Assembly (NCBI GenBank): GCA_030550095.1
Contig: JAUQQA010000029.1
Coordinates: 1-32,169 of the forward strand
Direction: 5' to 3'
Source of the DNA: Chloroflexota bacterium
GTDB taxonomy: Bacteria; Chloroflexota; Anaerolineae; J036; Brachytrichaceae
DNA: 32,169 nucleotides
Shown here: positions 1 to 8,218 of the stretch, piece by piece
How positions within the stretch are numbered: the stretch's first letter is position 1
Layout of the letters: every line of letters begins with the position of its first letter
Made by a program: the position numbers and the translations under genes
The notes under the pieces: generated by a model
What the model was told of the DNA's origin: nothing
Databases searched by the model: none
Seen by the model: the letters and a program-made list of their open reading frames with translations, nothing else

Positions 1-2
1 TG

Positions 3-959
3 CGCCTACGTCCTGAGTTGAAAGAGAAGGTATGGGGTGGCAGCGCGCTTTTTTCGCTGCTCGGTCTGCCGCCCGCCGAGCAAAAACTCGGCGAGGCGTG
101 GATGATCTTCGAGAGCTTGCCCGTGCTCGACGCGGCATGGGCAGGGCAAACGTTGGCCTCGTTGACCGCTGCCCATCCCGAGACGATGCTGGGCGAAGCG
201 CTCGCGCGCAGCCGTCATGACGGCGTGCCACGCTTTCCCTTGCTGGCGAAGCTCATTGAGGCGCGCGAGTGGCTCTCGGTGCAGGTTCACCCCGACGATG
301 CCTATGCGCGGGCGCGTGAGCACGTGCCGTACGGCAAAGCAGAGGCGTGGTACATCATCCGCGCAGATGCAGATGCGCGCATCATCCACGGCGTGCGCGA
401 ACCGCTCACGCGCGAGCAGCTCGTTGCAATGGCACGGGACGGCACACTGCAAGCAAAGCTCGAGGCGGTCCCCGTCCGCGCTGGCGATGTGGTGCTGAAC
501 TTGCCGGGGACCATTCACGCGCTCGGTCCTGGCATTGTGCTCTACGAAATTCAGCAGTCCTCGGATCTCACCTATCGCCTCTACGATTGGGGGCGCCCCT
601 CTTCTGCTGGGCGAGCGCTGCATCTGGAGCAAAGCGCCGAAGTTTCCACGCTGGAGCCGCTGGAGACGCACATCTTGCAGCCCGAGCGCATCTCGCGCAA
701 TGGAATGCTCGGCGAGCGGCTAGTGCAGACAGCATACTTCACCACCGAGCGCTGGGTCCTTGAGGGTGCGCTTGTGCACGACACAGAGGCGCGTAGCCCA
801 CACTTGCTCACTGCGTTGAGAGGCGCTGGTCGCGTGGTTAGTGCGCACGGCGAGACAGCGCTAACGCCGCAAGCCTCTGTGGTGGTGCCAGCGGCTTGCC
901 GCGAATATGTGCTTGAGCCGACCGAAGCGCCGCTTGAGGTGCTGCTCAGCTATTGCTGA
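3..959 (+). CDS. manA: Mannose-6-phosphate isomerase, type I (5' end just outside window)
   Basis: Interconverts fructose-6-phosphate and mannose-6-phosphate in the cytoplasm, feeding GDP-mannose and glycan synthesis. The cupin-type metal site is visible: a QVHPDD motif supplies Gln and His ligands, GKAEAWYII supplies Glu, and GTIHALGPG supplies the second His, followed by EIQQSSDLTYRLYDWGR. The short (about 318 residue) Bacillus-like form matches this length. The frame is open to the window edge and reads RLRPELKEKVWGG, the usual N-terminus of the family. The real start therefore lies a few codons upstream, and the TTG at 18 is an internal Leu. The gene converges on the aminotransferase and their 3' ends overlap by 10 bp. 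Glycosyltransferase genes elsewhere in the window fit a role in supplying mannose. Confidence 0.93.
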   Translation, partial: RLRPELKEKVWGGSALFSLLGLPPAEQKLGEAWMIFESLPVLDAAWAGQTLASLTAAHPETMLGEALARSRHDGVPRFPLLAKLIEAREWLSVQVHPDDAYARAREHVPYGKAEAWYIIRADADARIIHGVREPLTREQLVAMARDGTLQAKLEAVPVRAGDVVLNLPGTIHALGPGIVLYEIQQSSDLTYRLYDWGRPSSAGRALHLEQSAEVSTLEPLETHILQPERISRNGMLGERLVQTAYFTTERWVLEGALVHDTEARSPHLLTALRGAGRVVSAHGETALTPQASVVVPAACREYVLEPTEAPLEVLLSYC

Positions 960-2320
960 CTCGGCACGGCTTGCGTTGCGCGCGCAATAGCCTCCTCGAC
1001 GACATCCAGCCCTTCGTGCAGCTGGGCTTCGGTGATCACCAGCGGGAACAAAAAGCGCAGGCCGTTGGAATACAAACCGCAGCGGATCATCAGCACGCCG
1101 TTGCGCGCGATCTCTTGCACGAGCGCCAACGTTTGGTCGGCAGGGAAGGGAGCGCGCGTGTGCGGGTCAGTGACAAGCTCGATGGCGAGCATGGCGCCCA
1201 ATCCGCGCACGTCGCCGATGAGGGGGTAGCGCGCTTGCAACGCCAAGAGGCGCTGACGGGCGATGTTGCCAAGATGTTCGGCGCGGGCACAGAGGTTATC
1301 GCGCTCGATGATCTCGATGGCGCGCAGCGCTGCCGCGCATGCGATGGGGTTGCCGCTATACGTCCCACCAAGCCCACCCAGATGCACTTTGTCCATGAGT
1401 TCCGCGCGCCCGACTGTGGCGGCAATGGGCATACCTGCGCCAACGCTTTTGGCAATGGTGATGATGTCTGGCTCGATGCCGTAATGCTCAATGGCGAACA
1501 TCTTGCCAGTGCGCGCCATGCCGCTTTGCACCTCGTCCACGATCAGCACGATCCCATAGCGCGTGCACACCTCGCGCAAGCGCTGCATGAACACGGGCGG
1601 CACGGGGATAAAGCCGCCTTCGCCTTGCACAGGCTCGATGATCACCGCTGCCACGTGCTCGGGCATGACGTGTGCTACCAACACGCGCTCGAACGCCTCC
1701 CACACCAACTCGACCTTCTCCTCGTCAGTGAGCGAAGTGCCGATGCCGATGCGGTAGAGGTAGGGGAACGGCGCACGATACACCTCTGGCGCGAACGGAC
1801 CGAAGCCCTTCTTGAAGAGCGCGTACTTGCTGGTTAGCGTTTGCGTGAACAAGGTGCGCCCGTGATACGCGCCCTCGAAGGCGATCACGGCGGCACGACC
1901 CGTTGCCGCGCGCGCGATCTGCACGGCTTGCTCCACTGCCTCGGCGCCGGTGTTGGTGATCATCGCCTTCTTGGAGCCGCGGATGGGAGCGATTTGGTTG
2001 AGCTTTTCCGCGAGGGCAACGTGTGGCTCCGTGGTGGCGACCAGCCCGCAAACGTGGATCAGTTCCTCCGCTTGGGCGCGGATCGCCGCTACAACTTCAG
2101 CGGGCGTGTGGCCGACGTTCAGCGCGCCGATGCCACCCGCAAAGTCAATCAAGATGTTGCCGTCCACGTCCTCGACCAACGCGCCGTGAGCGCGGCGCAC
2201 GGCGATCGGCGTGGATTTGCCATAGCCAAGCGGCATCGCTGCCTCGCGCCTTGCGACCAGCGCGCGGCTGTTAGGCCCAGGGAGTTCAGTCTTGAGTTGG
2301 ATGAACTGGCGTGTTCGCAT
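950..2320 (-). CDS. gabT: Class III aminotransferase, 4-aminobutyrate aminotransferase type
   Basis: PLP-dependent omega-aminotransferase of 456 residues. It most resembles GabT, which moves the amino group of GABA to 2-oxoglutarate giving succinate semialdehyde. Visible landmarks are NTGAEAVEQAVQIAR (phosphate and cofactor binding, near 123-137), GAYHGRT (150-156), EPVQGEGG (229-236), DEVQSG with the pyridine-nitrogen Asp near 262, and TIAKSVGAGMP with the Schiff-base Lys near 291. I chose the ATG at 2320 because the longer ORF begins inside the preceding lipoprotein gene; the ATG lies 8 bp after that gene's stop. It is last in a run of minus-strand genes. Substrate choice within class III (GABA, 5-aminovalerate, ornithine) cannot be fixed from sequence alone. 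Confidence 0.85.
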   Translation of the reverse strand: MRTRQFIQLKTELPGPNSRALVARREAAMPLGYGKSTPIAVRRAHGALVEDVDGNILIDFAGGIGALNVGHTPAEVVAAIRAQAEELIHVCGLVATTEPHVALAEKLNQIAPIRGSKKAMITNTGAEAVEQAVQIARAATGRAAVIAFEGAYHGRTLFTQTLTSKYALFKKGFGPFAPEVYRAPFPYLYRIGIGTSLTDEEKVELVWEAFERVLVAHVMPEHVAAVIIEPVQGEGGFIPVPPVFMQRLREVCTRYGIVLIVDEVQSGMARTGKMFAIEHYGIEPDIITIAKSVGAGMPIAATVGRAELMDKVHLGGLGGTYSGNPIACAAALRAIEIIERDNLCARAEHLGNIARQRLLALQARYPLIGDVRGLGAMLAIELVTDPHTRAPFPADQTLALVQEIARNGVLMIRCGLYSNGLRFLFPLVITEAQLHEGLDVVEEAIARATQAVPSQQ

Positions 2321-2328
2321 GACGAGGC

Positions 2329-3801
2329 TCACTGTGTCTTGTAGCAATCCACGATCACGTTGCGCGGGATGGTGGTGGTTTCGCCAGAGGCTTTGGTGAC
2401 GTAGATGGTGAACAAGTAATAGCCGCGCTCGGTGATGGTGAAGGTGTATTCGCCGCTGGGCAGCGTGAGCGGGATGCGCTTGCCTGCGGCGTCGTTCGGC
2501 GTGATGCTCGCCAAGTTGCCTGCGGGGCAGTTGCTGAAGATGCCCGGTCCAGGCACGGCGGTGATCTCAAGCTCGGCTTTCACTGCGCCGTTGATTTGCC
2601 ATTGCAGCGTTGCCGTCTTCGGCTCGCCGTTGTGCCCAAGCGGCACGTCGCCGATGTCGTCGCGCGGCGAGAAGCGCATGTTTTGGCTGTAGGGCAATAG
2701 GGCTGATGGCGGAATGGTGGTCGGCGTTGGTGTTGGCGGTTGCACTGGGATCAGCGTGACAGTGGGCTGGGGGCGATTGCTCCCACTTACGATGGGGACG
2801 TTGTTGGCATCGCCGACGAAGTCCACTAATTGCGCAAATACCCAGCCAACGTCATTGGGTGCGCCCGGGTAGTAGATTTGCCACCACAAGCCATCGGGTG
2901 TGCGCGCGCGCACCGAAGCAGTGGCGTTGTTTGTGTCTAGAGTGCCGAGGCGCTGCGTGTTCACATCGGGTCCTGCGCGCACGTTGACGAACTCTTGCCC
3001 CGCCTTCAGGCGCACGTAAGGCGGCTGCAAGGTCGCTGCGGCGGCAGGTGCGCTCGTTGGGGTAACGTTTTGAGGCGTTGGGTTTGCAACAGAGACGTTG
3101 GGATCCACGGTGGGCAGCGTGTTGGCATCGCCGCTTAGGCTGACCACACGCGCCGATACCCACCCGCGCCCATCAGGCGCCGTTGCGAAGTTCACCAAGT
3201 ACCACTGACCATCGGCAGTTTTGCCGATCACCGCTACGCTTTGCCCCGCGGTGACCTGTCCAAGCAAGCGGGCCTCGGTGCTGGGCTGCGCGCGCACGTT
3301 GAAGAACCCATTCTCCGGCAGCGGCGACGCCAGCACGGGCGCGGATGTGGGCGAAGGAGCAGGGGCGGGATTCTCCGCCGCGGTGGTTGGGATCGGCGTT
3401 GGGGGTGGTGCAGCGGGCGTGGCTTCTGGCAGTAGCGTGATGAAGAGCGCGTCGGAGACGACGATCACGTTGCCGTTGCTGTCCACGCCCTTCAGCTGGA
3501 TCACCGCAGTGCCTGCCTGCCCTGTGCTCGAGGGCCATGTAACGTCCACCACGAACGTATTGGGCGCCACGGGCTGGTCGATCACCGCAAACTTGAAGTT
3601 GTTGATGTACACCTCGGCTTGCCGCACGCCTGAGCCGCTCACCTCTCCCTCGATGCGCACTTCGTCGCCAAGGAAGAATTGCGCGTTCTGCGGCGGGGCG
3701 GTGAGGGTGGCGGAGGGCGGGGTGGGGCTGCTACAGGCGGCGAGCGTTGCACCAAGAACGCAGCTCAGCGCAAACGCGAGATGGCGCTGAAAGGAACTCA
3801 T
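2329..3801 (-). CDS. SH3-repeat cell-surface lipoprotein
   Basis: Predicted exported lipoprotein of 490 residues with no known catalytic domain. Residues 1-23 form a signal peptide ending in the lipobox LAAC (Cys23). Residues about 35-125 look like an Ig-like beta domain. Two bacterial SH3-type (SH3b) repeats follow a Pro/Ala/Thr linker, at about 163-225 and 265-332; each has an FNVRAQP or VNVRAGP start and a GWV ending. A second Pro/Thr linker (345-365) leads to a C-terminal beta-rich domain with Cys425 and Cys486. SH3b repeats usually bind cell-wall or surface polymers, so envelope attachment is likely but inferred. The start at 3801 puts the signal peptide at the N-terminus; the upstream in-frame extension lacks one. 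The gene follows the membrane protein gene by 11 bp. Confidence 0.8.
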   Translation of the reverse strand: MSSFQRHLAFALSCVLGATLAACSSPTPPSATLTAPPQNAQFFLGDEVRIEGEVSGSGVRQAEVYINNFKFAVIDQPVAPNTFVVDVTWPSSTGQAGTAVIQLKGVDSNGNVIVVSDALFITLLPEATPAAPPPTPIPTTAAENPAPAPSPTSAPVLASPLPENGFFNVRAQPSTEARLLGQVTAGQSVAVIGKTADGQWYLVNFATAPDGRGWVSARVVSLSGDANTLPTVDPNVSVANPTPQNVTPTSAPAAAATLQPPYVRLKAGQEFVNVRAGPDVNTQRLGTLDTNNATASVRARTPDGLWWQIYYPGAPNDVGWVFAQLVDFVGDANNVPIVSGSNRPQPTVTLIPVQPPTPTPTTIPPSALLPYSQNMRFSPRDDIGDVPLGHNGEPKTATLQWQINGAVKAELEITAVPGPGIFSNCPAGNLASITPNDAAGKRIPLTLPSGEYTFTITERGYYLFTIYVTKASGETTTIPRNVIVDCYKTQ

Positions 3802-3812
3802 CGTTGGCTCTC

Positions 3813-4439
3813 TCACGTTGAGTTGGGGTTGTGGTGCTGACGCAATTGTTGAACGATTGTAACACCCGCATAGCTGAGCGCGCTCCCCACAGCGAGGAGC
3901 GTGAGCCACCAGCCCCATCCAAGCATGACGGGCGAACCGTATAACGCTCGAATGAATGGGCGCACGGCGATAAAGCCAAACAGCGGCACAGCAGCCATCC
4001 CGCTGAGCATCACAAGCGCCAGCGCAGCACGGAACGGGTTGCTTAGAGAACGCCACGCGGCGATGACTGCAAGCACAGCCGTGAGCAGCGAGGCGAAAAA
4101 GCGTAGTTGGTGCTCAACGTCTTGGAAGGCGGTGAGGATGGCAGGATAGCCAGGCAACCCAAGCGCAGCGATGAAAAGCCCAAGCCCCATCCCCAGCAGC
4201 CGCCTCAGCCCTTGGGCGAGTGCGACGGCAGCTCCCCAGAGTGGTAGCAAAAACCACTCGTTCCAGAAGATGCCTGCGCCGGGCGTGTAGTTCGTGAACA
4301 CAGCAAGATCGTGAGCGCTCAGCGTGAGTGCTGCGGTGTGATGGGCCGCCCAGGGCGCAAAATGAGCCACCAGCAGGGCAAAGCCGAAGCAGCTCAACAC
4401 AAGGCGCGTTTGCGCAGGAACATCAGGTTGCGTGTTCAT
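3813..4439 (-). CDS. Multi-pass membrane protein of unknown function
   Basis: I do not recognise this family. The 208-residue product is very hydrophobic, with about six predicted membrane segments (near residues 12-30, 60-78, 85-100, 110-128, 135-160 and 170-192). It has no recognisable catalytic motif and ends in a polar tail rich in Gln, His and Asn. The ATG at 4439 overlaps the end of rimI by 17 bp; an alternative GTG sits one codon earlier. There is no clear Shine-Dalgarno sequence, so translation is probably coupled to rimI. The stop lies 11 bp before the SH3 lipoprotein start, so the two may be co-expressed envelope components. Confidence 0.7.
   Translation of the reverse strand: MNTQPDVPAQTRLVLSCFGFALLVAHFAPWAAHHTAALTLSAHDLAVFTNYTPGAGIFWNEWFLLPLWGAAVALAQGLRRLLGMGLGLFIAALGLPGYPAILTAFQDVEHQLRFFASLLTAVLAVIAAWRSLSNPFRAALALVMLSGMAAVPLFGFIAVRPFIRALYGSPVMLGWGWWLTLLAVGSALSYAGVTIVQQLRQHHNPNST
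3856..3864 (-). promoter_or_regulatory. Candidate internal promoter for the SH3 lipoprotein
   Basis: TACAAT (minus strand, 3856-3861) preceded by TGT gives an extended -10, 54 nt before the lipoprotein ATG and inside the end of the membrane protein gene. No clear -35. It could allow expression of the lipoprotein apart from tsaE-tsaB-rimI. Confidence 0.3.
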
Positions 4440-4947
4440 CACAGCACAGAGGAGGTAGCATAGCTGCCCAATCAGCGAGCTGCGCTTGGTATTCCAGCGT
4501 GTTGAATTGCGTCACGGTCATGAGCAGCGCGTCTTCGCGGTTGTTGGTGTAATAGGCCTTGCGCCGACCGACCACCTCAAAGCCGTGCGCAGCGTAAAGC
4601 TGCTGCGCGGCGAGGTTGCTCACGCGCACCTCGAGCGTCACGAAGGCAGCACTGCGCCGACGCGCTTCGAGCAGCAACGCCCGCAACAACGCGCGCCCGA
4701 TCCCACGCCGGCGGTGTTGAGGATGCACGGCAAGATTAGCAATGTGCGCCTCGTCCACCTGCATCCACAGCACGCCATAGCCCACCACGCCCTCCTCGCG
4801 TGCGACCCAAAGGCTAGCGTTGGGCTTGTGCAGCTCCTCGCGGAAGGCGCGCTCAGACCATGGATCGGGAAAGCACAGCCGCTCGATCTGCACGACGGCG
4901 TGAAGGTCGTCCTCGCGCATGTGCGCGAGGCAAAGCGCGCGGCTCAT
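4423..4947 (-). CDS. rimI: Ribosomal protein S18-alanine N-acetyltransferase (GNAT family)
   Basis: A GNAT acetyltransferase of 174 residues, expected to transfer an acetyl group from acetyl-CoA to the N-terminal alanine of ribosomal protein S18 or a similar substrate. The acetyl-CoA loop reads QHRRRGIGRALL (about residues 77-88), preceded by the beta-strand HIANLAVHP. RimI-like features are CFPDPWSE near the N-terminus and the late segment LEVRVSNLAAQQLYAAHGFEVVGRR, split here only by description. The start at 4947 overlaps the tsaB stop as ATGA. The tsaE-tsaB-rimI order is a common bacterial arrangement and is the best evidence for RimI over another GNAT. Confidence 0.88.
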   Translation of the reverse strand: MSRALCLAHMREDDLHAVVQIERLCFPDPWSERAFREELHKPNASLWVAREEGVVGYGVLWMQVDEAHIANLAVHPQHRRRGIGRALLRALLLEARRRSAAFVTLEVRVSNLAAQQLYAAHGFEVVGRRKAYYTNNREDALLMTVTQFNTLEYQAQLADWAAMLPPLCCDEHAT

Positions 4948-5594
4948 GCCTCGGCGGGGTAGATCGCGGCAAGCGAGTAGGCGTCGCTCACCTCGCCGTC
5001 GCGCCAACGCTCGTAGGCGAGATCGGCGAGGAAGCCAGCGCGGCGCAAACAGAAAGCAGGTGGCGCGACGATCACGCGCTGTTGGGCAAGCTCTATGAAC
5101 TCAGCGGGCATTTCGCCACAGACCCACAGCGGCGGCTCGAGTGTGCCGACCAGCTCGCGCCAATCTTGGATCCACCACTCGCTGGCAGCCGCAGGCGTGT
5201 TGCCCTGCCACTCATAGCGACAGGCAGCGACGCGCGCGCGCCCTGCTTCGAGCAGGACCAGCATCGGCAGGTGGTGACGCGGTTGCGCGGCAGCCAGCAC
5301 ATCAAATGCGGTTAAGCCGATCATCGGCAGGCCATGCACCAGGGCAATGCCTTTGCCAATGGCAAGCCCAGCGCGCACGCCCGTGAACGAACCAGGGCCG
5401 ATGGCGACGGCGACGACGTCCAAATCCTTGGGCGCCACCTGGCAACTGCGCAGCATCTCTTGAATGCGCGCACTGATGAGCGCCGTTTCTTGGCGCTGCG
5501 CCTCCCAGGTCAGTTCGGCGCGCAGGACATGACCGTCGCGCAGCGCAATGCTCGCGCGGCGGGTGCAGGTGTCGATGGCGAGGATGAGGCTCAT
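4944..5594 (-). CDS. tsaB: tRNA t6A biosynthesis protein TsaB (YeaZ)
   Basis: Non-catalytic partner of TsaD in N6-threonylcarbamoyladenosine formation at position 37 of ANN-decoding tRNAs. The 216-residue product starts with the actin-like ASKHA motif ILAIDTCTRRASIAL and has the family hallmark AVAIGPGSFTGVRAG (about residues 63-75). Length and motif spacing are normal. It sits 8 bp after tsaE and overlaps rimI by 4 bp, so the three are almost certainly one transcriptional unit. tsaD and tsaC are not in this window. Confidence 0.93.
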   Translation of the reverse strand: MSLILAIDTCTRRASIALRDGHVLRAELTWEAQRQETALISARIQEMLRSCQVAPKDLDVVAVAIGPGSFTGVRAGLAIGKGIALVHGLPMIGLTAFDVLAAAQPRHHLPMLVLLEAGRARVAACRYEWQGNTPAAASEWWIQDWRELVGTLEPPLWVCGEMPAEFIELAQQRVIVAPPAFCLRRAGFLADLAYERWRDGEVSDAYSLAAIYPAEA

Positions 5595-5602
5595 GGAGCG
5601 CG

Positions 5603-6106
5603 CTAAAACCCAAAGGTCCGCTTGCGAAACTCAAGCAACACTTGCCACGTCCGCGTGTCTTGCGTGGAGAAGACGAGATGGCGTTTGGTTTCACTCAACG
5701 GGGTGATCTTGACGTAGATCGCCTCAGGGGGGATGAGGCTCGCGGCGCGTTCGGGCCACTCGATCACCACGACGCCCTCCTCGGCGTCCAGGATCTCCTC
5801 AAGCCCCAAGTTGTGCAGCTCCTCCTCGCTGGTGACGCGGTAGAGATCTACGTGATACAACACGGCGTTATCGCTTGGGCGGCGATGGGCTTGGATGATG
5901 GTGAACGTGGGGCTGCGCAACACTTGCTCTGCGCCCCAGCCCTCGCCAATGCCGCGTGCAAGGCTGGTTTTGCCTGCGCCGAGTTCGCCCTGAATGGCGA
6001 TCACCGCATGGCGCGGCAGGAGCGCACCCAGCCGAGCGCCCAAGCGCCACGTTTGCTCTTCGCTATGGCTGGTGCACTCGACTGAGAGCGGCTCTAAGAT
6101 CGCCAT
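5603..6106 (-). CDS. tsaE: tRNA t6A biosynthesis ATPase TsaE (YjeE)
   Basis: P-loop ATPase of 167 residues that works with TsaB and TsaD to install t6A on tRNA. Seen directly: Walker A GELGAGKTS (residues 40-48), then LRSPTFTII with the conserved Ser-Pro-Thr, HVDLYR, and VVVIEWPER near the Walker B/lid region. All are family hallmarks. I chose the ATG at 6106 over the one 36 bp upstream because a TATAAT hexamer (6120-6125) falls between them and because family members start near this point. The nearest upstream gene, the thioredoxin-like lipoprotein, ends 60 bp earlier. Confidence 0.92.
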   Translation of the reverse strand: MAILEPLSVECTSHSEEQTWRLGARLGALLPRHAVIAIQGELGAGKTSLARGIGEGWGAEQVLRSPTFTIIQAHRRPSDNAVLYHVDLYRVTSEEELHNLGLEEILDAEEGVVVIEWPERAASLIPPEAIYVKITPLSETKRHLVFSTQDTRTWQVLLEFRKRTFGF

Positions 6107-6119
6107 AAGCTCAGCCGAG

Positions 6120-6125
6120 ATTATA
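6120..6125 (-). promoter_or_regulatory. Candidate -10 box for tsaE-tsaB-rimI
   Basis: A perfect TATAAT on the minus strand lies 13 nt before the chosen tsaE ATG. I see no convincing -35 at 16-18 bp. If used, the mRNA would have a leader of only about 6-7 nt. Chance occurrence is possible but less likely in DNA this GC-rich. Confidence 0.45.
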
Positions 6126-6166
6126 GGGCGCAGGGTGCGCAACAGAGGCTCGTGTGCGTGTCTGCC

Positions 6167-6556
6167 TCAGCGCAGCAGCGCCTCCAGGTCGGCGCGCAAG
6201 CGCTCGTAGGGGAAAACGCCGTTGCGCGTGGCGACCACTTCGCCTTTGGCGTTCACGAACACATACTGCGGTTGACCGAGAAAGCGGTACTTGGTCTTGG
6301 CGGCAGCGCTAGCGGGGTCGTCAATGTTGTAGCTCACAAACTGCACCTGCGCGCCGAATTCCTCGCGGAGCTTGGCGATCACTGGCTTCATGGATTGGCA
6401 ACTGCCGCACCAGGGCGCGTAGAACTCGATGAACATCGGCTTGCCCTCGGCGCTAGCGTTGGGTTGCGGCGCGCGCGCTGGCGCGCAGCCTGCGACGAAG
6501 ATGGCGAGGACGAAGGCGCCTCCAAGTGCAAGAAACAGGTGTTTCAGCGAATGCAT
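6167..6556 (-). CDS. Thioredoxin-like lipoprotein
   Basis: A small (129 residue) extracytoplasmic thioredoxin-fold protein. A hydrophobic signal ends in the lipobox VAGC (Cys24), followed by a short linker and a thioredoxin domain. The active site is APWCGSC (Cys50 and Cys53), with GQPQYVFVN containing the usual cis-Pro. CGSC differs from CGPC of classical thioredoxin; the change usually shifts redox potential, but the direction here is unknown. Likely partners are exported proteins needing disulfide reduction or haem/cofactor assembly. The gene lies 60 bp after the LCP gene and 60 bp before tsaE, so it may be separately transcribed. Confidence 0.85.
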   Translation of the reverse strand: MHSLKHLFLALGGAFVLAIFVAGCAPARAPQPNASAEGKPMFIEFYAPWCGSCQSMKPVIAKLREEFGAQVQFVSYNIDDPASAAAKTKYRFLGQPQYVFVNAKGEVVATRNGVFPYERLRADLEALLR

Positions 6557-6616
6557 ATAGCTTGCAAGTCTAGCGCGCGCGGTTGTGGTAGCAGGGCGTT
6601 TTTGCTATGCGCTCAC

Positions 6617-8092
6617 CTAAGGGCCGGCTTCAGGCAGTGGCACATCGCCGGCTGCCAACGCAGTGTTGGGGCAAGAGTCGTAGTTTGCGCCGAGCACAAT
6701 GCGCGCAACGGCAAGGCTGCTCGGGTCGGGTTGACCGATCACGTCGCGCTCGCTGACCTTGAAGATCGTTCTGAGGCGCGGGATTGGTGAACCCTTGCTG
6801 GTGGGGCTGTAGTTGATGATCTGGGTGCGCGTGAAGCGATCCTCGAGCGTCCCAAACGCCACCACCGAGAAGCCCTCCCACACGAGTCGCTCTGCCGCGA
6901 CAAGCTCCATGTCAGGGCGGCCAGAAGCGTTGTACACCTCCACGGGTGGGCGTGTTTGTGCTTGATTGCTGGCTGGTGGAGCAAGCGCCTCGGTGATGAA
7001 AGGCAGCAACTTCTCGGTGGGCAGCAACACCGATGCGCCGTCTGGGCGCTGGTAAGAGCGCACGATGGGCCACGTGATCACGCGGCTTTTCACCTCGGTG
7101 TCGTCTAGGCGACGCGCCACTTCGATCAAGGGTATCAGGTCGGTTGGCGAGAGGCTAGTCTCGATGGAGTCGCGCAGATCGGCATAGAGGCTCAGCGCGT
7201 TTTGTAGCCAGTTGCCCTCGCGCACTTTTCGCAGTGCTGCGCGGATCACTTTTTGCTGGCGCCGTGCGCGGTCGAAGTCTGTGGTGCTCCAGCGTGAGCG
7301 CGCGTACCAGAGCGCCTGTTTGCCGTTCAGTAGCGCTTTGCCGGGGTAAAGATCGAGATCGCTCTTACCTGTGGGGGAGTCTTTGTCGGGAAAGGTATCG
7401 TGCAGCTCGCATTCGACGAGCACCTCAACGCCGCCGAGCGTGTCAATTGCTTTGATGAAGCCGCTGAAGTCAACGCGCACATAGTGGTCAATGCGGATGC
7501 CGAAGTTTTTGCGCAGGACCAATGCGAGGTAACCCGCGCCGCCACCAGGATAACCCTCGATGTGCCCCATCTCGAAGACAGTGTTGATGCGGTCGGCGCG
7601 GCCGTTTGGAAAGCGCACTTGCAGGTCGCGCGGGAAGGAGAGCAAGCTGATCGCTGGGCGGTTAGGGTAGATGCTGGCGACGATGATCGTGTCTGTGCGC
7701 GCGAGACGTTGATCGGCGGCTGCGTCGGTGCCGAGCAACAGGATGTTCATTGTGCCTGGTTCTTGGGGGAGCAGCGGCGCATCGTTGGGGCTGAGGGCGC
7801 TTTCCTCGACCATCAGCGCAGGTGCTGGCGAGGGGAGCGCGGCGGGTGTCGGCGTCAGCGGCAAGGGTGAAGGCGAGGGGATGAGGGCGGGTTGCGGCGT
7901 CTCGGCTTGCGCTGGCGAAGTTTCCGGCGCAGCAACGAGAGCCAACGCCGAGGTTTGCTCTGGTGTCGGGAGCGGCGTGAGTTCGGCTTGCGAAGGCAGC
8001 GGGTTTTGGCTCCAACTAATCCCCAAGGTGATCGCTGAGAGCGCGAGAAGAATCAAAAAGGTCTCGGCGACGCGGATGATGCTGCGCTCCAT
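6617..8092 (-). CDS. LCP-family (LytR-CpsA-Psr) cell-envelope ligase
   Basis: LCP proteins transfer lipid-linked glycopolymers onto peptidoglycan or surface proteins outside the membrane. This 491-residue protein has one N-terminal membrane anchor (about 8-28) and a long Pro/Thr/Ser/Ala linker (30-112). The LCP domain starts at MNILLLGTD (115-123) and continues with RTDTIIVAS, LLSFPRD (conserved Arg-Asp) and GRADRIN. LALVLRKNFGIRIDHYV and YARSRWSTTDFDRARRQQ follow; the latter carries the conserved Arg cluster. A C-terminal LytR_C-like domain begins near 385 (VEVYNASGRPDMELVAAERL). The gene is divergent from the carbamoyltransferase. The acceptor and polymer are unknown; nearby glycosyltransferases are possible suppliers. 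Confidence 0.92.
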   Translation of the reverse strand: MERSIIRVAETFLILLALSAITLGISWSQNPLPSQAELTPLPTPEQTSALALVAAPETSPAQAETPQPALIPSPSPLPLTPTPAALPSPAPALMVEESALSPNDAPLLPQEPGTMNILLLGTDAAADQRLARTDTIIVASIYPNRPAISLLSFPRDLQVRFPNGRADRINTVFEMGHIEGYPGGGAGYLALVLRKNFGIRIDHYVRVDFSGFIKAIDTLGGVEVLVECELHDTFPDKDSPTGKSDLDLYPGKALLNGKQALWYARSRWSTTDFDRARRQQKVIRAALRKVREGNWLQNALSLYADLRDSIETSLSPTDLIPLIEVARRLDDTEVKSRVITWPIVRSYQRPDGASVLLPTEKLLPFITEALAPPASNQAQTRPPVEVYNASGRPDMELVAAERLVWEGFSVVAFGTLEDRFTRTQIINYSPTSKGSPIPRLRTIFKVSERDVIGQPDPSSLAVARIVLGANYDSCPNTALAAGDVPLPEAGP

Positions 8093-8103
8093 GACTTGTG
8101 CGA

Positions 8104-8132
8104 ATTAAAACCGATTTGGGCAGTGAGCGCAA
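8104..8132 (-). promoter_or_regulatory. Candidate promoter for the LCP gene
   Basis: On the minus strand TTGCGC (8127-8132) is followed after 17 bp by TTTAAT (8104-8109). The -10 matches consensus at 5 of 6 bases, the -35 at 3 of 6. The ATG lies 11 nt beyond the -10, so the leader would be only a few nucleotides. Confidence 0.4.
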
Positions 8133-8174
8133 GGGGGCAAATGGCGGGGCACGGGCAATGAAAGCAATGAAATG

Positions 8175-8183
8175 TGCTACATT
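8175..8183 (+). promoter_or_regulatory. Candidate extended -10 for the carbamoyltransferase gene
   Basis: TGC followed by TACATT gives an extended -10 (TGn plus 5 of 6 consensus bases), which can act without a strong -35. The predicted start of transcription is near 8190. A good Shine-Dalgarno GGGAG (8206-8210) lies 8 nt before the ATG at 8219. Confidence 0.4.
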
Positions 8184-8218
8184 GGTGCGCACGAATTTCT
8201 GAGCAGGGAGCAAGACGC

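Noticed and set aside
950-959. Overlap of manA and gabT 3' ends as an antisense regulatory site
   Set aside because: A 10-bp tail overlap is common in compact genomes and gives no independent sign of regulation.
3802-4056. N-terminal extension of the SH3 lipoprotein by 85 residues
   Set aside because: It overlaps the membrane protein gene in another frame and would bury the signal peptide and lipobox.
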